Part shown: positions 27,635 through 37,382 of the stretch, in pieces
How the letters are laid out: each line of letters opens with the position of its first letter
How positions within the stretch are numbered: position 1 is the first letter of the stretch
DNA from: Pareuzebyella sediminis
GTDB taxonomy: Bacteria; Bacteroidota; Bacteroidia; Flavobacteriales; Flavobacteriaceae
Assembly: GCF_008367235.1 (NCBI RefSeq)
Contig: NZ_VTZS01000001.1
Coordinates: forward strand, 558,001 to 622,000
DNA: 64,000 nt
Direction: 5' to 3'
Position numbers and translations under genes: made by a program
The notes under the pieces: model-generated
What the model was told of the DNA's origin: nothing
Database searches by the model: none
Seen by the model: the letters and a program-made list of their open reading frames with translations, nothing else

Positions 27635-29041
27635 ATGAGTCAATACGATGTGGCCATTATCGGCTCCGGCCCAGGGGGATATGTTGCTGCCATACGCTGT
27701 GCGCAATTGGGCATGAAAACTGCGATTATAGAGAAATATGCTACCCTTGGGGGTACCTGCTTGAATGTGGGCTGTATTCCGTCGAAGGCCCTTTTAGATT
27801 CTTCACACCATTACGAAGATGCCGTAAAACATTTTGAAGCCCATGGTATCGAAGTGTCTGGAGAAATCAAGGTAAACCTTGAAAAGATGATTTCCCGAAA
27901 ACAATCCGTAGTCGATCAAACTTGTGATGGTGTCAAGTTTTTGATGGACAAGAACAAAATCGATGTGTACGAAGGCTTGGGGCGTTTTGAGGATAACACC
28001 CACATCGAAATAACGAATGATGAGGGGAAGACGGAGACCATCGAAGCAAAGCATATCATTATAGCTACCGGAAGCAAGCCTTCGACCTTGCCTTTCATCG
28101 AGATTGACAAGGAGCGTATTATTACTTCTACAGAAGCCTTGAAACTAAAGGAAGTACCGGAACATCTAATTGTAATAGGCGGAGGGGTCATCGGTTTGGA
28201 ACTAGGCCAGGTCTATAAAAGGCTCGGGGCAGAGGTAACCGTAGTGGAGTTCATGGACCGCATCATTCCCACGATGGATGCTGCGCTTTCAAAGGAACTG
28301 ATGAAGGTGATGAAAAAGCAAAAGGTGAAATTCAATCTTTCGCATAAAGTCAAATCAGTGGAACGAAAGGGAGATCAGGTCATTGTAAAAGCGGACGACA
28401 AAAAAGGTCAGGAAGTCGAGTTCAAAGGCGACTATTGTCTTGTATCCGTGGGAAGGAGGCCTTATACCGAAGGATTGAATGCCGAAGCAGTTGGAATCAA
28501 AATAGATGATAGGGGAAGGGTAGTGGTGAACGAGCATTTACAGACCTCTGTAGATAATATCTATGCCATCGGTGATGTAATCAGAGGAGCCATGTTGGCT
28601 CACAAGGCCGAGGAAGAAGGAACCCTTGTTGCCGAACTATTAGCAGGACAAAAGCCGCATATCGACTATAATTTGATTCCCGGTGTGGTATATACCTGGC
28701 CTGAAGTGGCTGCGGTCGGAAAAACCGAGGAGGAATTAAAGGAAGCCGGAGTTGCCTATAAAGTAGGACAATTTCCCATGAGGGCCCTCGGGCGTTCAAG
28801 AGCCAGTATGGATCTCGATGGATTCGTAAAAATATTGGCCGACGAAAAAACGGATGAAGTTCTAGGGGTGCATATGATCGGTGCACGATGCGCAGACTTG
28901 ATCGCTGAAGCGGTTACTGCCATGGAATTCCGTGCATCTGCAGAAGATATTTCCAGAATGAGCCATTCTCACCCAACTTATGCCGAGGCTGTTAAGGAAG
29001 CGGCATTGGCCGCCACCGACGATAGAGCCTTGCATGTGTAA
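27635..29041 (+). CDS. lpdA: Dihydrolipoyl dehydrogenase
   Basis: A 468-residue flavoprotein (E3) that reoxidises dihydrolipoamide in 2-oxoacid dehydrogenase and glycine cleavage complexes. FAD-binding GSGPGGYVAAIRCAQLG is at the N-terminus, and the redox disulfide is in GGTCLNVGCIPSKALL. The NAD-binding site GGGVIGLELGQVYKRLG lies near residue 185, the second FAD motif IYAIGDVI near 310, and the interface His-Glu pair is in SHSHPTYAEAVKEA. Full length and intact. It has its own consensus promoter and a terminator just after the stop, so it is probably monocistronic. Confidence 0.97.
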   Translation: MSQYDVAIIGSGPGGYVAAIRCAQLGMKTAIIEKYATLGGTCLNVGCIPSKALLDSSHHYEDAVKHFEAHGIEVSGEIKVNLEKMISRKQSVVDQTCDGVKFLMDKNKIDVYEGLGRFEDNTHIEITNDEGKTETIEAKHIIIATGSKPSTLPFIEIDKERIITSTEALKLKEVPEHLIVIGGGVIGLELGQVYKRLGAEVTVVEFMDRIIPTMDAALSKELMKVMKKQKVKFNLSHKVKSVERKGDQVIVKADDKKGQEVEFKGDYCLVSVGRRPYTEGLNAEAVGIKIDDRGRVVVNEHLQTSVDNIYAIGDVIRGAMLAHKAEEEGTLVAELLAGQKPHIDYNLIPGVVYTWPEVAAVGKTEEELKEAGVAYKVGQFPMRALGRSRASMDLDGFVKILADEKTDEVLGVHMIGARCADLIAEAVTAMEFRASAEDISRMSHSHPTYAEAVKEAALAATDDRALHV

Positions 29042-29067
29042 ACCCTGTGTCAATTAAAATAACATCG

Positions 29068-29096
29068 ACCCGGTCAATTGTATGGCTGGGTTTTTT
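29068..29096 (+). terminator. Intrinsic terminator of lpdA
   Basis: 9-bp stem ACCCGGTCA / TGGCTGGGT with two G-U pairs and a 6-base loop, followed immediately by a six-T run; 27 bases after the stop. Confidence 0.8.
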
Positions 29097-29328
29097 ATAG
29101 GGAGTTGTGGGTACCGTCACAATAAGGCGGTGTACTGGTTTGTTTACACGTGCACAACCAGCCTTCCCGATTTTCCTTAACCTCAAAGACAAGCGGTGGT
29201 GTGGCCTTGTTGGCCCTGTGTGAACCGTCGCAAAAAGGTTGCTCACTACTGAAACTACAAGAGCACCATGAGTAACGCTTTCCTGTTTCTAAATCTACCT
29301 TAATGGGGGAGTAGTTTTTTGTGTTCAT
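29095..29328 (-). CDS. CDGSH iron-sulfur domain protein (two CDGSH motifs)
   Basis: A 77-residue protein with two CDGSH-type [2Fe-2S] ligand sets: CSCSFSSEQPFCDGSH and CTCKQTSTPPYCDGTH. Each gives three Cys and one His in the order CxC...C...H. Prokaryotic double-CDGSH proteins bind labile clusters and are linked to redox or iron sensing; the role here is unknown. It is cytosolic with no extra domain, and its end overlaps the lpdA terminator region. The ATG at 29328 is the natural start. Confidence 0.93.
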   Translation of the reverse strand: MNTKNYSPIKVDLETGKRYSWCSCSFSSEQPFCDGSHRANKATPPLVFEVKENREGWLCTCKQTSTPPYCDGTHNSL

Positions 29329-29361
29329 ATCAATCGTGGTTTCGCACGAAGATACAAAAGC

Positions 29362-30546
29362 CTAGTTTTTGGCGATACCAAATTTTCGTAAAAGTCGGTA
29401 GAAAAAGGTTTTTAAAGAGTTTAGAACCCATAGTCCACCTATTTCAAGTTTTGAAATTGCGTAAAGGACAAACGATCTCAGGGCATCCTTTATTTTCACC
29501 TCATATTTTTCATAGCCCAAGGCCAAATAAGTACAGCAAACAACAAACAACAATGCACCAATAATTACTGTTATCGGGGATAAGGAATGATGAAGAAAAC
29601 GATATAGCCCAAAGCCCGTAAAACTTCCATAAAGAATAATGAAATGAATCACGTAAATGGTCAAGGTACTTTGTCCGATTTTAATGAGGGTCGTATGATT
29701 CAAAAGATTTCTCATGAACATGAATAGGGCAAAGACCAACAATACATCACCTAAACGAATAAAAAGGTAATTGTTATAATATATATCCGAGAATAAAGGG
29801 ATACCCGTCCAATTCGCAAGGGACATAAAGAAGTCCGAAGAAAAGGAAATCAACAAGAACCCTAAGGATAAAGAAATACCAATGGCCACTGGATAGAGCC
29901 ATTTGTCGGTTCTGTATCTTGAGAAAAGTACAGCAACGGCACCTCCAAATGCGGCATACCCAAACCAGGGTACAAAGGTAAACACAGAACCGTTAGCTTT
30001 CGATACGTAATTGGCCAATGCAACGGGCAGAAAGGAATAATCCCACTGTTTGTATATCGGTTCAAAAAGAAAAAGAAGTAAAGTTATTGCCACAAGTACA
30101 ACTGGGAATACTAATTTCTTACGATCTTGGGTAAGTAAGTATAAGGCGATAATCCCCAAAATAGAAAGCCCGATACAATGCAATACATCGACCAGATAGA
30201 ACGAGGCGTATATCTCACCGTTAATCAGGCCTAGAAGGTTGGTGCGCAGGAGATACCCAATGAACAAGAGCTCCAGTCCGCGTTTTACCCCTTTTTTTAT
30301 CCTAGGGTTTTTCAACCCTGTTTCTTGGTTTCTAATCAACAAAAAGGTGAAAATAAATCCGGAAACGGTGAAGAATACTGGAGCTGTAATGCCTCGAAAG
30401 TATTTCCAAATAGTATATGCTGTATTTGACGTATCCCGAAAAGCATTATCGAGAAGACCATCGATAAAGTGCCCCTGGAGCATCATGAGAATTGCCCAGG
30501 CTCTAATGGCATCAATGAAATACAATCTTTTGGAAGCTGAATCCAT
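29362..30546 (-). CDS. Acyltransferase-like integral membrane protein (heparan-alpha-glucosaminide N-acetyltransferase/DUF1624 type)
   Basis: A 394-residue protein with about ten hydrophobic helices. The N-terminal motif RLYFIDAIRAWAILMMLQGH places Asp and His as in the DUF1624/acyltransferase-3 superfamily, and GITAPVFFTVSGFIFTFLL follows. Such proteins move acyl groups across the membrane onto sugars or other acceptors. It is encoded next to the CDGSH gene on the same strand (33-base gap), but no functional link is evident. The acceptor is unknown. Confidence 0.78.
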   Translation of the reverse strand: MDSASKRLYFIDAIRAWAILMMLQGHFIDGLLDNAFRDTSNTAYTIWKYFRGITAPVFFTVSGFIFTFLLIRNQETGLKNPRIKKGVKRGLELLFIGYLLRTNLLGLINGEIYASFYLVDVLHCIGLSILGIIALYLLTQDRKKLVFPVVLVAITLLLFLFEPIYKQWDYSFLPVALANYVSKANGSVFTFVPWFGYAAFGGAVAVLFSRYRTDKWLYPVAIGISLSLGFLLISFSSDFFMSLANWTGIPLFSDIYYNNYLFIRLGDVLLVFALFMFMRNLLNHTTLIKIGQSTLTIYVIHFIILYGSFTGFGLYRFLHHSLSPITVIIGALLFVVCCTYLALGYEKYEVKIKDALRSFVLYAISKLEIGGLWVLNSLKTFFYRLLRKFGIAKN

Positions 30547-30747
30547 TTGATTAAAAATTGCTTATTCTTTCTATTTTCCGTACCGCTATTATTCTAGCAG
30601 TAAATACAAGTTCGTTTCGCTATAAATAACGTCCTATATACTTGTATAACAGTAGTTTTAGATCTTTGGCGTTGCGAAATTACTTAAAATACTCGCAAAT
30701 CAATGGTATTTCATATATTTTAGCATGAGAATAGTCTAAACAGATTT

Positions 30748-31281
30748 ATGGGTAAAATATTGGCATTTGCTGGAAGTAATTCTTCCACTTCAATTAATTT
30801 CAAGTTGGTGAAACATACGGTGAATGGCATAGAGGGGCACCGTGTTCAATTGTTAAACATGGCTAATTTTCCCTTTCCCATGTATAGCGCTGACTATGAA
30901 AAAGAGCAGGGGTATTCCAACTCTTTAATAGAATTTAAGAATGATTTAGGTAAAGCTCACGGTATTATTCTTTCGGTGAACGAACATAATGGCCACCCTT
31001 CTGCATATTTTAAGAATTTGCTTGACTGGCTTTCTCGTCTAGAACGCAACTTCTTGAAAGATAAACCGGTATTGCTCATGTCTACCTCCGGGGGAAAACG
31101 GGGGGGGCTAGCATCGCTGGAGGTTTCCAAAAACCTATTGCCCAGATTTGGAGCGAAAGTTGTAGCAACTTTCTCCCTTCCCTCGTTTGATGAAAATTTT
31201 AGCGAAAACGAAGGTATTGTAGATACAGAATTGGCCAGTGCGCACCAGCATGCCCTAACGGTTTTCTTGGGAGAATTATAA
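30748..31281 (+). CDS. NADPH-dependent FMN reductase
   Basis: A 177-residue flavodoxin-fold reductase. The phosphate loop AFAGSNSSTSINFKLVKH binds FMN; SVNEHNGHPSAYFKNLLDWL and PVLLMSTSGGKRGGLASLEV are the other family segments. It is cytosolic and reduces flavins or quinones with NADPH. It is the first of four same-direction genes (pabB, tilS and dsbD follow), 11 bases before pabB, so co-transcription is likely, although the four functions are unrelated. Confidence 0.9.
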   Translation: MGKILAFAGSNSSTSINFKLVKHTVNGIEGHRVQLLNMANFPFPMYSADYEKEQGYSNSLIEFKNDLGKAHGIILSVNEHNGHPSAYFKNLLDWLSRLERNFLKDKPVLLMSTSGGKRGGLASLEVSKNLLPRFGAKVVATFSLPSFDENFSENEGIVDTELASAHQHALTVFLGEL

Positions 31282-31292
31282 AATACTGCCTT

Positions 31293-32594
31293 TTGCGAAT
31301 TACGGCTTCTTATAAGGTTTCCGATACAACAGCATTCAAAAGGAAACTCTTGGAATGGGCTCAAAGCTTTGACGAAGTGGTCTGGTTCGACAGCAATGGT
31401 CACCGCGATCGTTATTACTCGTTTGACACCTTATTGGCAGTGGATGCCCTAACATCGTTCCAAACAGACTTCATCAACGGCTTCGACAACTTGAAAGAAT
31501 ACCAATCCGCGACCAAAGATTGGATTTTTGGCTACTTAACCTATGACTTAAAAAACGACATTGAGCGACTTAGCTCAGGGCATACGGATCGCCTAAAATT
31601 TCCAGAAATACATTTTTTTCAACCTAAAAAGGTTATACGGGTCAAGGACAAGGAGGTGCTGTTCGATTATTTGAATATCGTTGCTGACGAGATACAAACT
31701 GACTATGAAATGTTTTTAAGTAAGCATTCCTATAAAACGGATATACATCTTAATAATCAGTCAGTTAAAATAAAAATGGGTATTTTCAAAGACGAATATT
31801 TTCGCCAAGTGAAAAAGATGTTGGTGCATATTCATCGCGGAGATATCTATGAAGCTAACTTCTGCCAAGAGTTTTACGCTGAGAACACGCGTATAGATGC
31901 ATTAAAGACCTACCAAAGGTTAAATAGTGTTTCAAAGGCGCCTTTTGCTACCTTTTTGAAACTACATGATAAGTATTTGATTTCTGCCTCCCCGGAACGC
32001 TATCTTAAAAAAAGGGGAACCAAGATTATCTCGCAGCCTATCAAAGGCACGGCTAGGCGTTCAGATGATATAAAGACAGATCGCAAGCTTAAACTTGACT
32101 TACAGGAGAGTAGCAAAGAAAGGGCCGAGAATATAATGATTGTGGATTTGGTACGGAATGATCTGTCTAAAAGCGCACGGCGAGGTACCGTTGAAGTTGA
32201 AGAATTGTGTGGTGTGTATTCCTTTGCACAAGTGCATCAGATGATTTCTACGGTAGTGGCCCGGGTTGAACCTGAAAAGAATATTATTGAAATCTTAAAA
32301 GAGACTTTTCCAATGGGAAGCATGACCGGGGCACCAAAAGTGTCGGCCATGAAAATCATCGAAAGACTAGAGGCTTTTAAAAGGGGTTTATATAGTGGTT
32401 CGGTCGGCTATATCGATCCAAAGGGAGATTTTGATTTTAATGTAGTTATTCGGAGTATTCTTTACAACGATACCGAGAAATACGTTTCTTTCCCCGTGGG
32501 AAGTGCTATTACTGCGCTGTCTAATCCTGAAAGCGAATATGAGGAATGCTTATTGAAGGCGAGGGCTATGCGAGATGTTCTTGAAAATGGTTGA
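31293..32594 (+). CDS. pabB: Chorismate-binding protein, aminodeoxychorismate synthase component I-like
   Basis: A 433-residue enzyme of the anthranilate/aminodeoxychorismate synthase component I family. It converts chorismate with ammonia or glutamine to 4-amino-4-deoxychorismate for folate. Diagnostic segments are IHRGDIYEANFCQEFYAE, ISQPIKGTARR, MIVDLVRNDLSKSARRGTVE and GSMTGAPKVSAMKIIERLEA. The N-terminal domain is short. The only family-consistent start is TTG at 31293 (MRITASYKVSD), a rarer initiation codon. I prefer PabB over TrpE because of length and the absence of other trp genes. Confidence 0.85.
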   Translation: MRITASYKVSDTTAFKRKLLEWAQSFDEVVWFDSNGHRDRYYSFDTLLAVDALTSFQTDFINGFDNLKEYQSATKDWIFGYLTYDLKNDIERLSSGHTDRLKFPEIHFFQPKKVIRVKDKEVLFDYLNIVADEIQTDYEMFLSKHSYKTDIHLNNQSVKIKMGIFKDEYFRQVKKMLVHIHRGDIYEANFCQEFYAENTRIDALKTYQRLNSVSKAPFATFLKLHDKYLISASPERYLKKRGTKIISQPIKGTARRSDDIKTDRKLKLDLQESSKERAENIMIVDLVRNDLSKSARRGTVEVEELCGVYSFAQVHQMISTVVARVEPEKNIIEILKETFPMGSMTGAPKVSAMKIIERLEAFKRGLYSGSVGYIDPKGDFDFNVVIRSILYNDTEKYVSFPVGSAITALSNPESEYEECLLKARAMRDVLENG

Positions 32595-32696
32595 CCTTTT
32601 GTACCTTAGCCTTACGATTCTAATGTACTCTTCTTGGTAATGTCTGGCACGGCTTTGAGCAAAAGTGCTAACGGGTCTAAATCAAAAATTTTCATT

Positions 32697-34001
32697 ATGC
32701 TTAAAGCGTTCAAAAGCCATCTAAAAAAACACTTTCCCCGATTGCTGGACCAACATTTTTTATTGGCCTGTAGTGGTGGAATAGATAGTATGGTTTTGGT
32801 CGACCTCTGTAAGAGGTCTAAATTGGATTTTGCCGTGGCCCATTGCAACTTTAGGTTGCGAGGGGAATCAAGTGAGGGAGATGAAGCATTTGTTCGTGAA
32901 ACTGCTATTAATTTAAACATACCATATTATATAACTCATTTTGATACTGTGGGTTATATGAATAATAATAAAGTATCACTTTTAATGGCAGCTCGAGAAC
33001 TTCGCTATGCGTGGTTTGCAGAAATAATGGCAGCCAATGGTATCGAGAGATTGGTTACGGCCCATCATGCGGATGATGATTTGGAAACATTTCTGATCAA
33101 TTTATCTCGGGGTACGGGTATCGATGGGCTGGTGGGCATACCGGAAAGAACGGCTAACATATCGCGCCCACTTTTAAAGTTTTCTAGAATTGAAATTTCA
33201 ACCTATGCCGAAGAGCAAGGGGTTCAATGGCGTGAAGATCAAACCAATGCCGAGACAAAATATTTAAGGAACAACATCAGACATCGCATCTTGCCGTTGC
33301 TTAAAGAATTGAATCCCAGTTTCTTAAAGCATTTCAAGAATACACAGTACTATTTGGGGCAGACAGCTGAAATAGCCAGAAACCAAATCGAACAGGTGCG
33401 TGAAGCACTTTTTCTAAAAGAGGATAACTTAATCAAAATCCCTGTCACAAGTCTGATGACCCTCAATCCCTTGGAAGGGTATCTATATGCCCTGTTTAAG
33501 AATTTCGGATTTACAGAATGGGGCGACATTAAAAATTTGCTCTCTGCGATGAGCGGTAAAGAAGTTAGATCTGCTACGCATCGACTTGTAAAAGATCGTG
33601 ATTTCTTACTATTGAAAACGCTCGAACCAGAAGACCATTCTAAATATCTCATCTACGAGCACGAGAAGGCTATTGTTGAACCCGTTGCGCTCACTATAAG
33701 AATGGTGGAGCGAATGACCGATTTTGGTAAAAACATACTTTATGTTGATAAAAATGCGTTAAAGTACCCGTTAACGGTAAGAAAGTGGAAAAAAGGCGAC
33801 TATTTTTATCCTTTGGGACTAAACGGTAAAAAAAAGCTTTCGAAGTTTTTTAAGGACGAAAAAATAGATATGATTTCCAAAGAAAATCAATGGCTTCTAT
33901 GTTCCGAGGGTAGCATTGTTTGGGTGGTGGGACGACGTGCCGACGACCGTTTTAAAGTCACCGAAAAAACCTCTCAAATTTTAAAATTCGAATTAAATTA
34001 A
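32697..34001 (+). CDS. tilS: tRNA(Ile)-lysidine synthetase
   Basis: A 434-residue enzyme that converts C34 of the CAU-anticodon tRNA(Ile) to lysidine, letting it read AUA. The PP-loop is LLACSGGIDSMVL; HCNFRLRGESSEGDEAFV, TAHHADDDLETFLINLSRGT and RNNIRHRILPLLKELNP are family signatures, and the C-terminal TilS domain ends with RKWKKGDYFYPLGL. I chose the ATG at 32697 (MLKAFKSHLKKHFPRLL); an ATG-like extension 21 codons upstream has no family similarity. Its stop overlaps the dsbD start (TAATG). Confidence 0.95.
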   Translation: MLKAFKSHLKKHFPRLLDQHFLLACSGGIDSMVLVDLCKRSKLDFAVAHCNFRLRGESSEGDEAFVRETAINLNIPYYITHFDTVGYMNNNKVSLLMAARELRYAWFAEIMAANGIERLVTAHHADDDLETFLINLSRGTGIDGLVGIPERTANISRPLLKFSRIEISTYAEEQGVQWREDQTNAETKYLRNNIRHRILPLLKELNPSFLKHFKNTQYYLGQTAEIARNQIEQVREALFLKEDNLIKIPVTSLMTLNPLEGYLYALFKNFGFTEWGDIKNLLSAMSGKEVRSATHRLVKDRDFLLLKTLEPEDHSKYLIYEHEKAIVEPVALTIRMVERMTDFGKNILYVDKNALKYPLTVRKWKKGDYFYPLGLNGKKKLSKFFKDEKIDMISKENQWLLCSEGSIVWVVGRRADDRFKVTEKTSQILKFELN

Positions 34002-35992
34002 TGAGACAGATTACCATATTTATTGTATTGTTTGTTAGTGTTTTATATTCCTTTTCTCAAAGTGATGAAAATCCCGTTGAATGGTCTAGCGAATGGAAGA
34101 AAATCTCGGAGACTGAATACGAATTGATTTTCAAGGCCTCCATTTATAAAGGCTGGCATATATACTCGCAATATACAGACGAGGGCGGGTCTTTGCCCAG
34201 TGAATTCACCTTCAAAAGTGCAGGGGAAGATTACGAATTGATAGGACCTACTAACGAAAGTGAGACCATTGTAGAGTATAGCGATATTTTTGAAGTCGAC
34301 GAGACCTTTTTCAAAGATGAAGCTATATTCACTCAAAAGATAAAATTGCTTGATTCAGATGTCAGGCAAGTCGATGTCGGCCTCTTCTATCAAGTTTGTA
34401 AAGAGGTTTGTATAGGTGTGGACGAGGATTTTAGCTTTGTATTCGACGGAGGTGCCGTCGCAAAAGATCGGCAAAAAGTGGATCAGCGTAGTCTAGCCAT
34501 GGGAGAGGAGCTCAAACTGAATTTAAAGAACAAGCAGCTGTTGAGCCAATCGGTATCAGAAGTTGGTACCGCGACCAGTTTATGGTCTATTTTCGGATTG
34601 GGATTTTTAGGAGGGTTGATTGCATTGTTGACGCCGTGTGTCTTTCCGATGATCCCTCTTACCGTTTCATTTTTCACAAAACATACGGAACAAAGGTCAA
34701 AAGGGATAATGAATGCGCTTTTGTACGGATTTTTTATCATTCTTATTTATTTCCTTTTAAGTCTTCCCTTTCATTTGTTCGATTCGGTAGATTCCCAAAT
34801 ATTGAACACAATTGCTACCAATATTTGGCTGAACGTACTTTTCTTCTTGATATTTGTGTTTTTCGCTTTTTCTTTTTTTGGGTATTATGAACTGACTTTG
34901 CCGAGTTCATGGGCCAATAAAATGGATGCTGCCTCCTCCAAAGTGGGCGGTGCTTTCGGCATTTTTTTTATGGCCGTTACCTTGGCCATAGTCTCTTTTT
35001 CATGCACGGGACCTATTTTAGGAGGACTTTTAGGTAGCACGGTACTCGAAGAGGGAAATGTGGCCACCAATCTCTCTATGGGCATGACCGGCTTCGGACT
35101 AGCCCTAGCTCTGCCTTTTGCGCTTTTTGCGCTGTTTCCGGCCTGGTTGAATTCATTACCTAAGTCTGGAGGATGGATGAATACCGTAAAAGTGGTTCTG
35201 GGTTTTCTTGAATTGGCACTGGCCCTTAAATTTTTATCGAATGCCGATTTGGTGGGTAATTGGGGCTTTCTTAAACGAGAAATATTTGTGGGTATATGGG
35301 TATTGCTCTTTCTCTTACTTACCTTATACTTATTTGGTATACTTCGCTTTCCGCACCATGGTTCGAATCCAAGAATGTCCATCCTTAGAAAAACCGCCGG
35401 ACTAGTAAGTGCAGGCTTTTTTGTGTACTTGTCATTGGGGCTTCTTAACGTTACTGACTTAAAACTACTCAGTGGGTTCCCACCTCCTGCATTTTATAGC
35501 ATTTTTGAGACTGAGAGCGATTGCCCACTAGGTATTGATTGTTTTAAAGATTTTGATCAGGGTGTTGCCTATGCACAAAAGATCGACAAACCTATTTTAC
35601 TTGATTTCACCGGATGGGCCTGTGTAAATTGCCGCAAAATGGAGGAGAACGTTTGGAGCGAGACCGATATCTACCCCTTGTTGAAAGATGAATTCGTGTT
35701 AATATCCCTGTATATTGATGATCGAAAGGAGCTTCCGATAGAAGAACAGTTTAGTTTCAAATTTCAATCGGGTCGTGTTAAGCAAATAAAGACGGTGGGG
35801 CAGAAGTGGGGTACATTTCAGAGCTTAAACTTTAACGCGGCGTCCCAGCCCTACTATGTGCTTTTATCCCCGAATTTAGAGGTACTGAATAAAGCGGTTC
35901 AGTACACCGATGCCAAAGCCTACCGCGAATGGTTGATGGAAGGACTTCGGAATTTTAATGAGATTGCCGATAGCTCCGTGACCACGAAATAA
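34001..35992 (+). CDS. dsbD: Thiol:disulfide interchange protein DsbD (with N-terminal DsbD-alpha and C-terminal thioredoxin domains)
   Basis: A 663-residue protein that passes electrons from cytosolic thioredoxin across the inner membrane. The signal peptide (MRQITIFIVLFVSVLYSFSQ) precedes the periplasmic alpha domain with a Cys pair (VCKEVCIGVD). The eight-helix core carries one Cys in LTPCVFPMIPLTVSFF and another in VSFSCTGPILGGLLG, and the C-terminal thioredoxin domain has CVNC in FTGWACVNCRKME. All redox cysteines are present. It starts on the last base of tilS. Likely partners are periplasmic thioredoxin-like and cytochrome c maturation proteins. Confidence 0.94.
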   Translation: MRQITIFIVLFVSVLYSFSQSDENPVEWSSEWKKISETEYELIFKASIYKGWHIYSQYTDEGGSLPSEFTFKSAGEDYELIGPTNESETIVEYSDIFEVDETFFKDEAIFTQKIKLLDSDVRQVDVGLFYQVCKEVCIGVDEDFSFVFDGGAVAKDRQKVDQRSLAMGEELKLNLKNKQLLSQSVSEVGTATSLWSIFGLGFLGGLIALLTPCVFPMIPLTVSFFTKHTEQRSKGIMNALLYGFFIILIYFLLSLPFHLFDSVDSQILNTIATNIWLNVLFFLIFVFFAFSFFGYYELTLPSSWANKMDAASSKVGGAFGIFFMAVTLAIVSFSCTGPILGGLLGSTVLEEGNVATNLSMGMTGFGLALALPFALFALFPAWLNSLPKSGGWMNTVKVVLGFLELALALKFLSNADLVGNWGFLKREIFVGIWVLLFLLLTLYLFGILRFPHHGSNPRMSILRKTAGLVSAGFFVYLSLGLLNVTDLKLLSGFPPPAFYSIFETESDCPLGIDCFKDFDQGVAYAQKIDKPILLDFTGWACVNCRKMEENVWSETDIYPLLKDEFVLISLYIDDRKELPIEEQFSFKFQSGRVKQIKTVGQKWGTFQSLNFNAASQPYYVLLSPNLEVLNKAVQYTDAKAYREWLMEGLRNFNEIADSSVTTK

Positions 35993-35994
35993 AA

Positions 35995-36015
35995 AGGCCG
36001 CCAATGGCGACCTTT
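35995..36015 (-). terminator. Terminator between convergent dsbD and metallopeptidase genes
   Basis: 10-bp stem AAAGGTCGCC / GGCGGCCTTT (read on the minus strand, one G-U pair) with a 1-2 base tip and a T-run beyond it. The plus-strand version has a C-A mismatch, so it fits better as the end of the minus-strand gene, though it may serve both. Confidence 0.7.
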
Positions 36016-36037
36016 GTAATAAGTTCAAATAAAATCT

Positions 36038-37216
36038 TTATCTCGCTACGGTCTCGGCCATTGAAGCGTTTAGAATATTGGTGAATTCGGCGATAAAAGC
36101 ATCGTGTACTTCTTGTTGGCTAAGAATTTGTCCCTTTTTCTGGCCACTCTGTGCCAGTTCATACCCTTTGCGAGCTGCTTTTAAGCGCTGTAAAGGAGTG
36201 CCATGATGGCCCGGACTATCGAATCCGCAGTCACCAATGTTATAGAAAGCGGTCAGAAAATCCTCGACTCTTTTCCAATTATAGGTAGCACCACGTTTGT
36301 GCGTAAGATAATATCCCGTAATAAAATCGGCTTCCAATTCCGTCATTCGTGTAGACGCGGCATCGTTTTCTTCTGGGAAAGCTGGAAGCGGATATTCCCA
36401 AACACCATAATTCAAGAACTGTATCTGATGGCCCCATTCGTGGGCTAAAATACTAGACCAAACCACCTTTGGGTCAAGACCTGTATCCTCAAGTAAAGTA
36501 ACGATACCATCGCCAATGACAATAATTTGGCCGAAGGTAGCGAAGCCATCTGAAGCATAAAATGGATTTTCGGGTATTTGGTCACTGGCCGTATTAAAAT
36601 GTTGTGCAATGGCCAAAATACCATCGATTTCTTCATCGGTTAGAGGAGGTAAGGAATAATTCTTGTAGACATACCTCATAAACTCCAAATTAAGTAGGGT
36701 CTTGGTATGCTGCCCCCTAACCGAAATTTGGTCTGGCATATTCCAGAATTTTTCAAGGCTACGCGTGCTTTTCCTCATATAATTGGTGTACTCGCCGTTC
36801 TCTCCGAAATAATCGGTGTTGACACCTTCGAAAGCAGCAATTTGGTTGATGACGAAATAATCGCCCAAAATAATCTGTATAGCTTCAGGGTTGCCGTCCC
36901 AAGCCGAAATGAAGCCATTGATAAGCGCGTCGTTGTAGTAATTTGCTACGGCGTCAAAAGGGGTTTCACCACACTCACTGGGTGCAACAGCTTCCGTATT
37001 GATTTCCGTTTCGAAATCTTTTACGGTAATACCCAGAGCATCGAGGTCAAACCTACTCGTAGTCAATAGGTCTATTGATTGAGCCTTGGCCTCGGTAGCC
37101 TCCGGCACTCCATCAGAATTTATTTTGGGAGCAAAATCTTCTTCCTCACTACACGATAGCAGTAAAAGTCCGCCAAAAACTGTCGGAAGGATAAACTTTT
37201 TAATACATGTTTTCAT
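36038..37216 (-). CDS. Zinc metallopeptidase lipoprotein (YpfJ-like motif)
   Basis: A 392-residue probable lipoprotein. The N-terminus MKTCIKKFILPTVFGGLLLLSC ends in a lipobox with the lipidation Cys followed by SEEE, the acidic motif linked to surface export in Bacteroidota. The peptidase core has the zinc motif HEWGHQIQFL and a downstream third-ligand segment TELEADFITGYYLTHKRG, like the neutral zinc metallopeptidase (YpfJ) group. Substrate unknown. Transcribed alone; the terminator is at 35995-36015. Confidence 0.78.
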   Translation of the reverse strand: MKTCIKKFILPTVFGGLLLLSCSEEEDFAPKINSDGVPEATEAKAQSIDLLTTSRFDLDALGITVKDFETEINTEAVAPSECGETPFDAVANYYNDALINGFISAWDGNPEAIQIILGDYFVINQIAAFEGVNTDYFGENGEYTNYMRKSTRSLEKFWNMPDQISVRGQHTKTLLNLEFMRYVYKNYSLPPLTDEEIDGILAIAQHFNTASDQIPENPFYASDGFATFGQIIVIGDGIVTLLEDTGLDPKVVWSSILAHEWGHQIQFLNYGVWEYPLPAFPEENDAASTRMTELEADFITGYYLTHKRGATYNWKRVEDFLTAFYNIGDCGFDSPGHHGTPLQRLKAARKGYELAQSGQKKGQILSQQEVHDAFIAEFTNILNASMAETVAR

Positions 37217-37382
37217 ATAGGTTTATATTTTTGAATTTGGCCGAATTTATTAATTTTTTTTTAACAAGTATTGTTAAAATTAAAACATTTTTGGTACGAA
37301 AAGAGTTTTTTTATAAAAATAGAATAAAGTAGTTTGCATTTTTCTAAATTCACAAGATTTAACTTTCCTAAAACCGATCAAG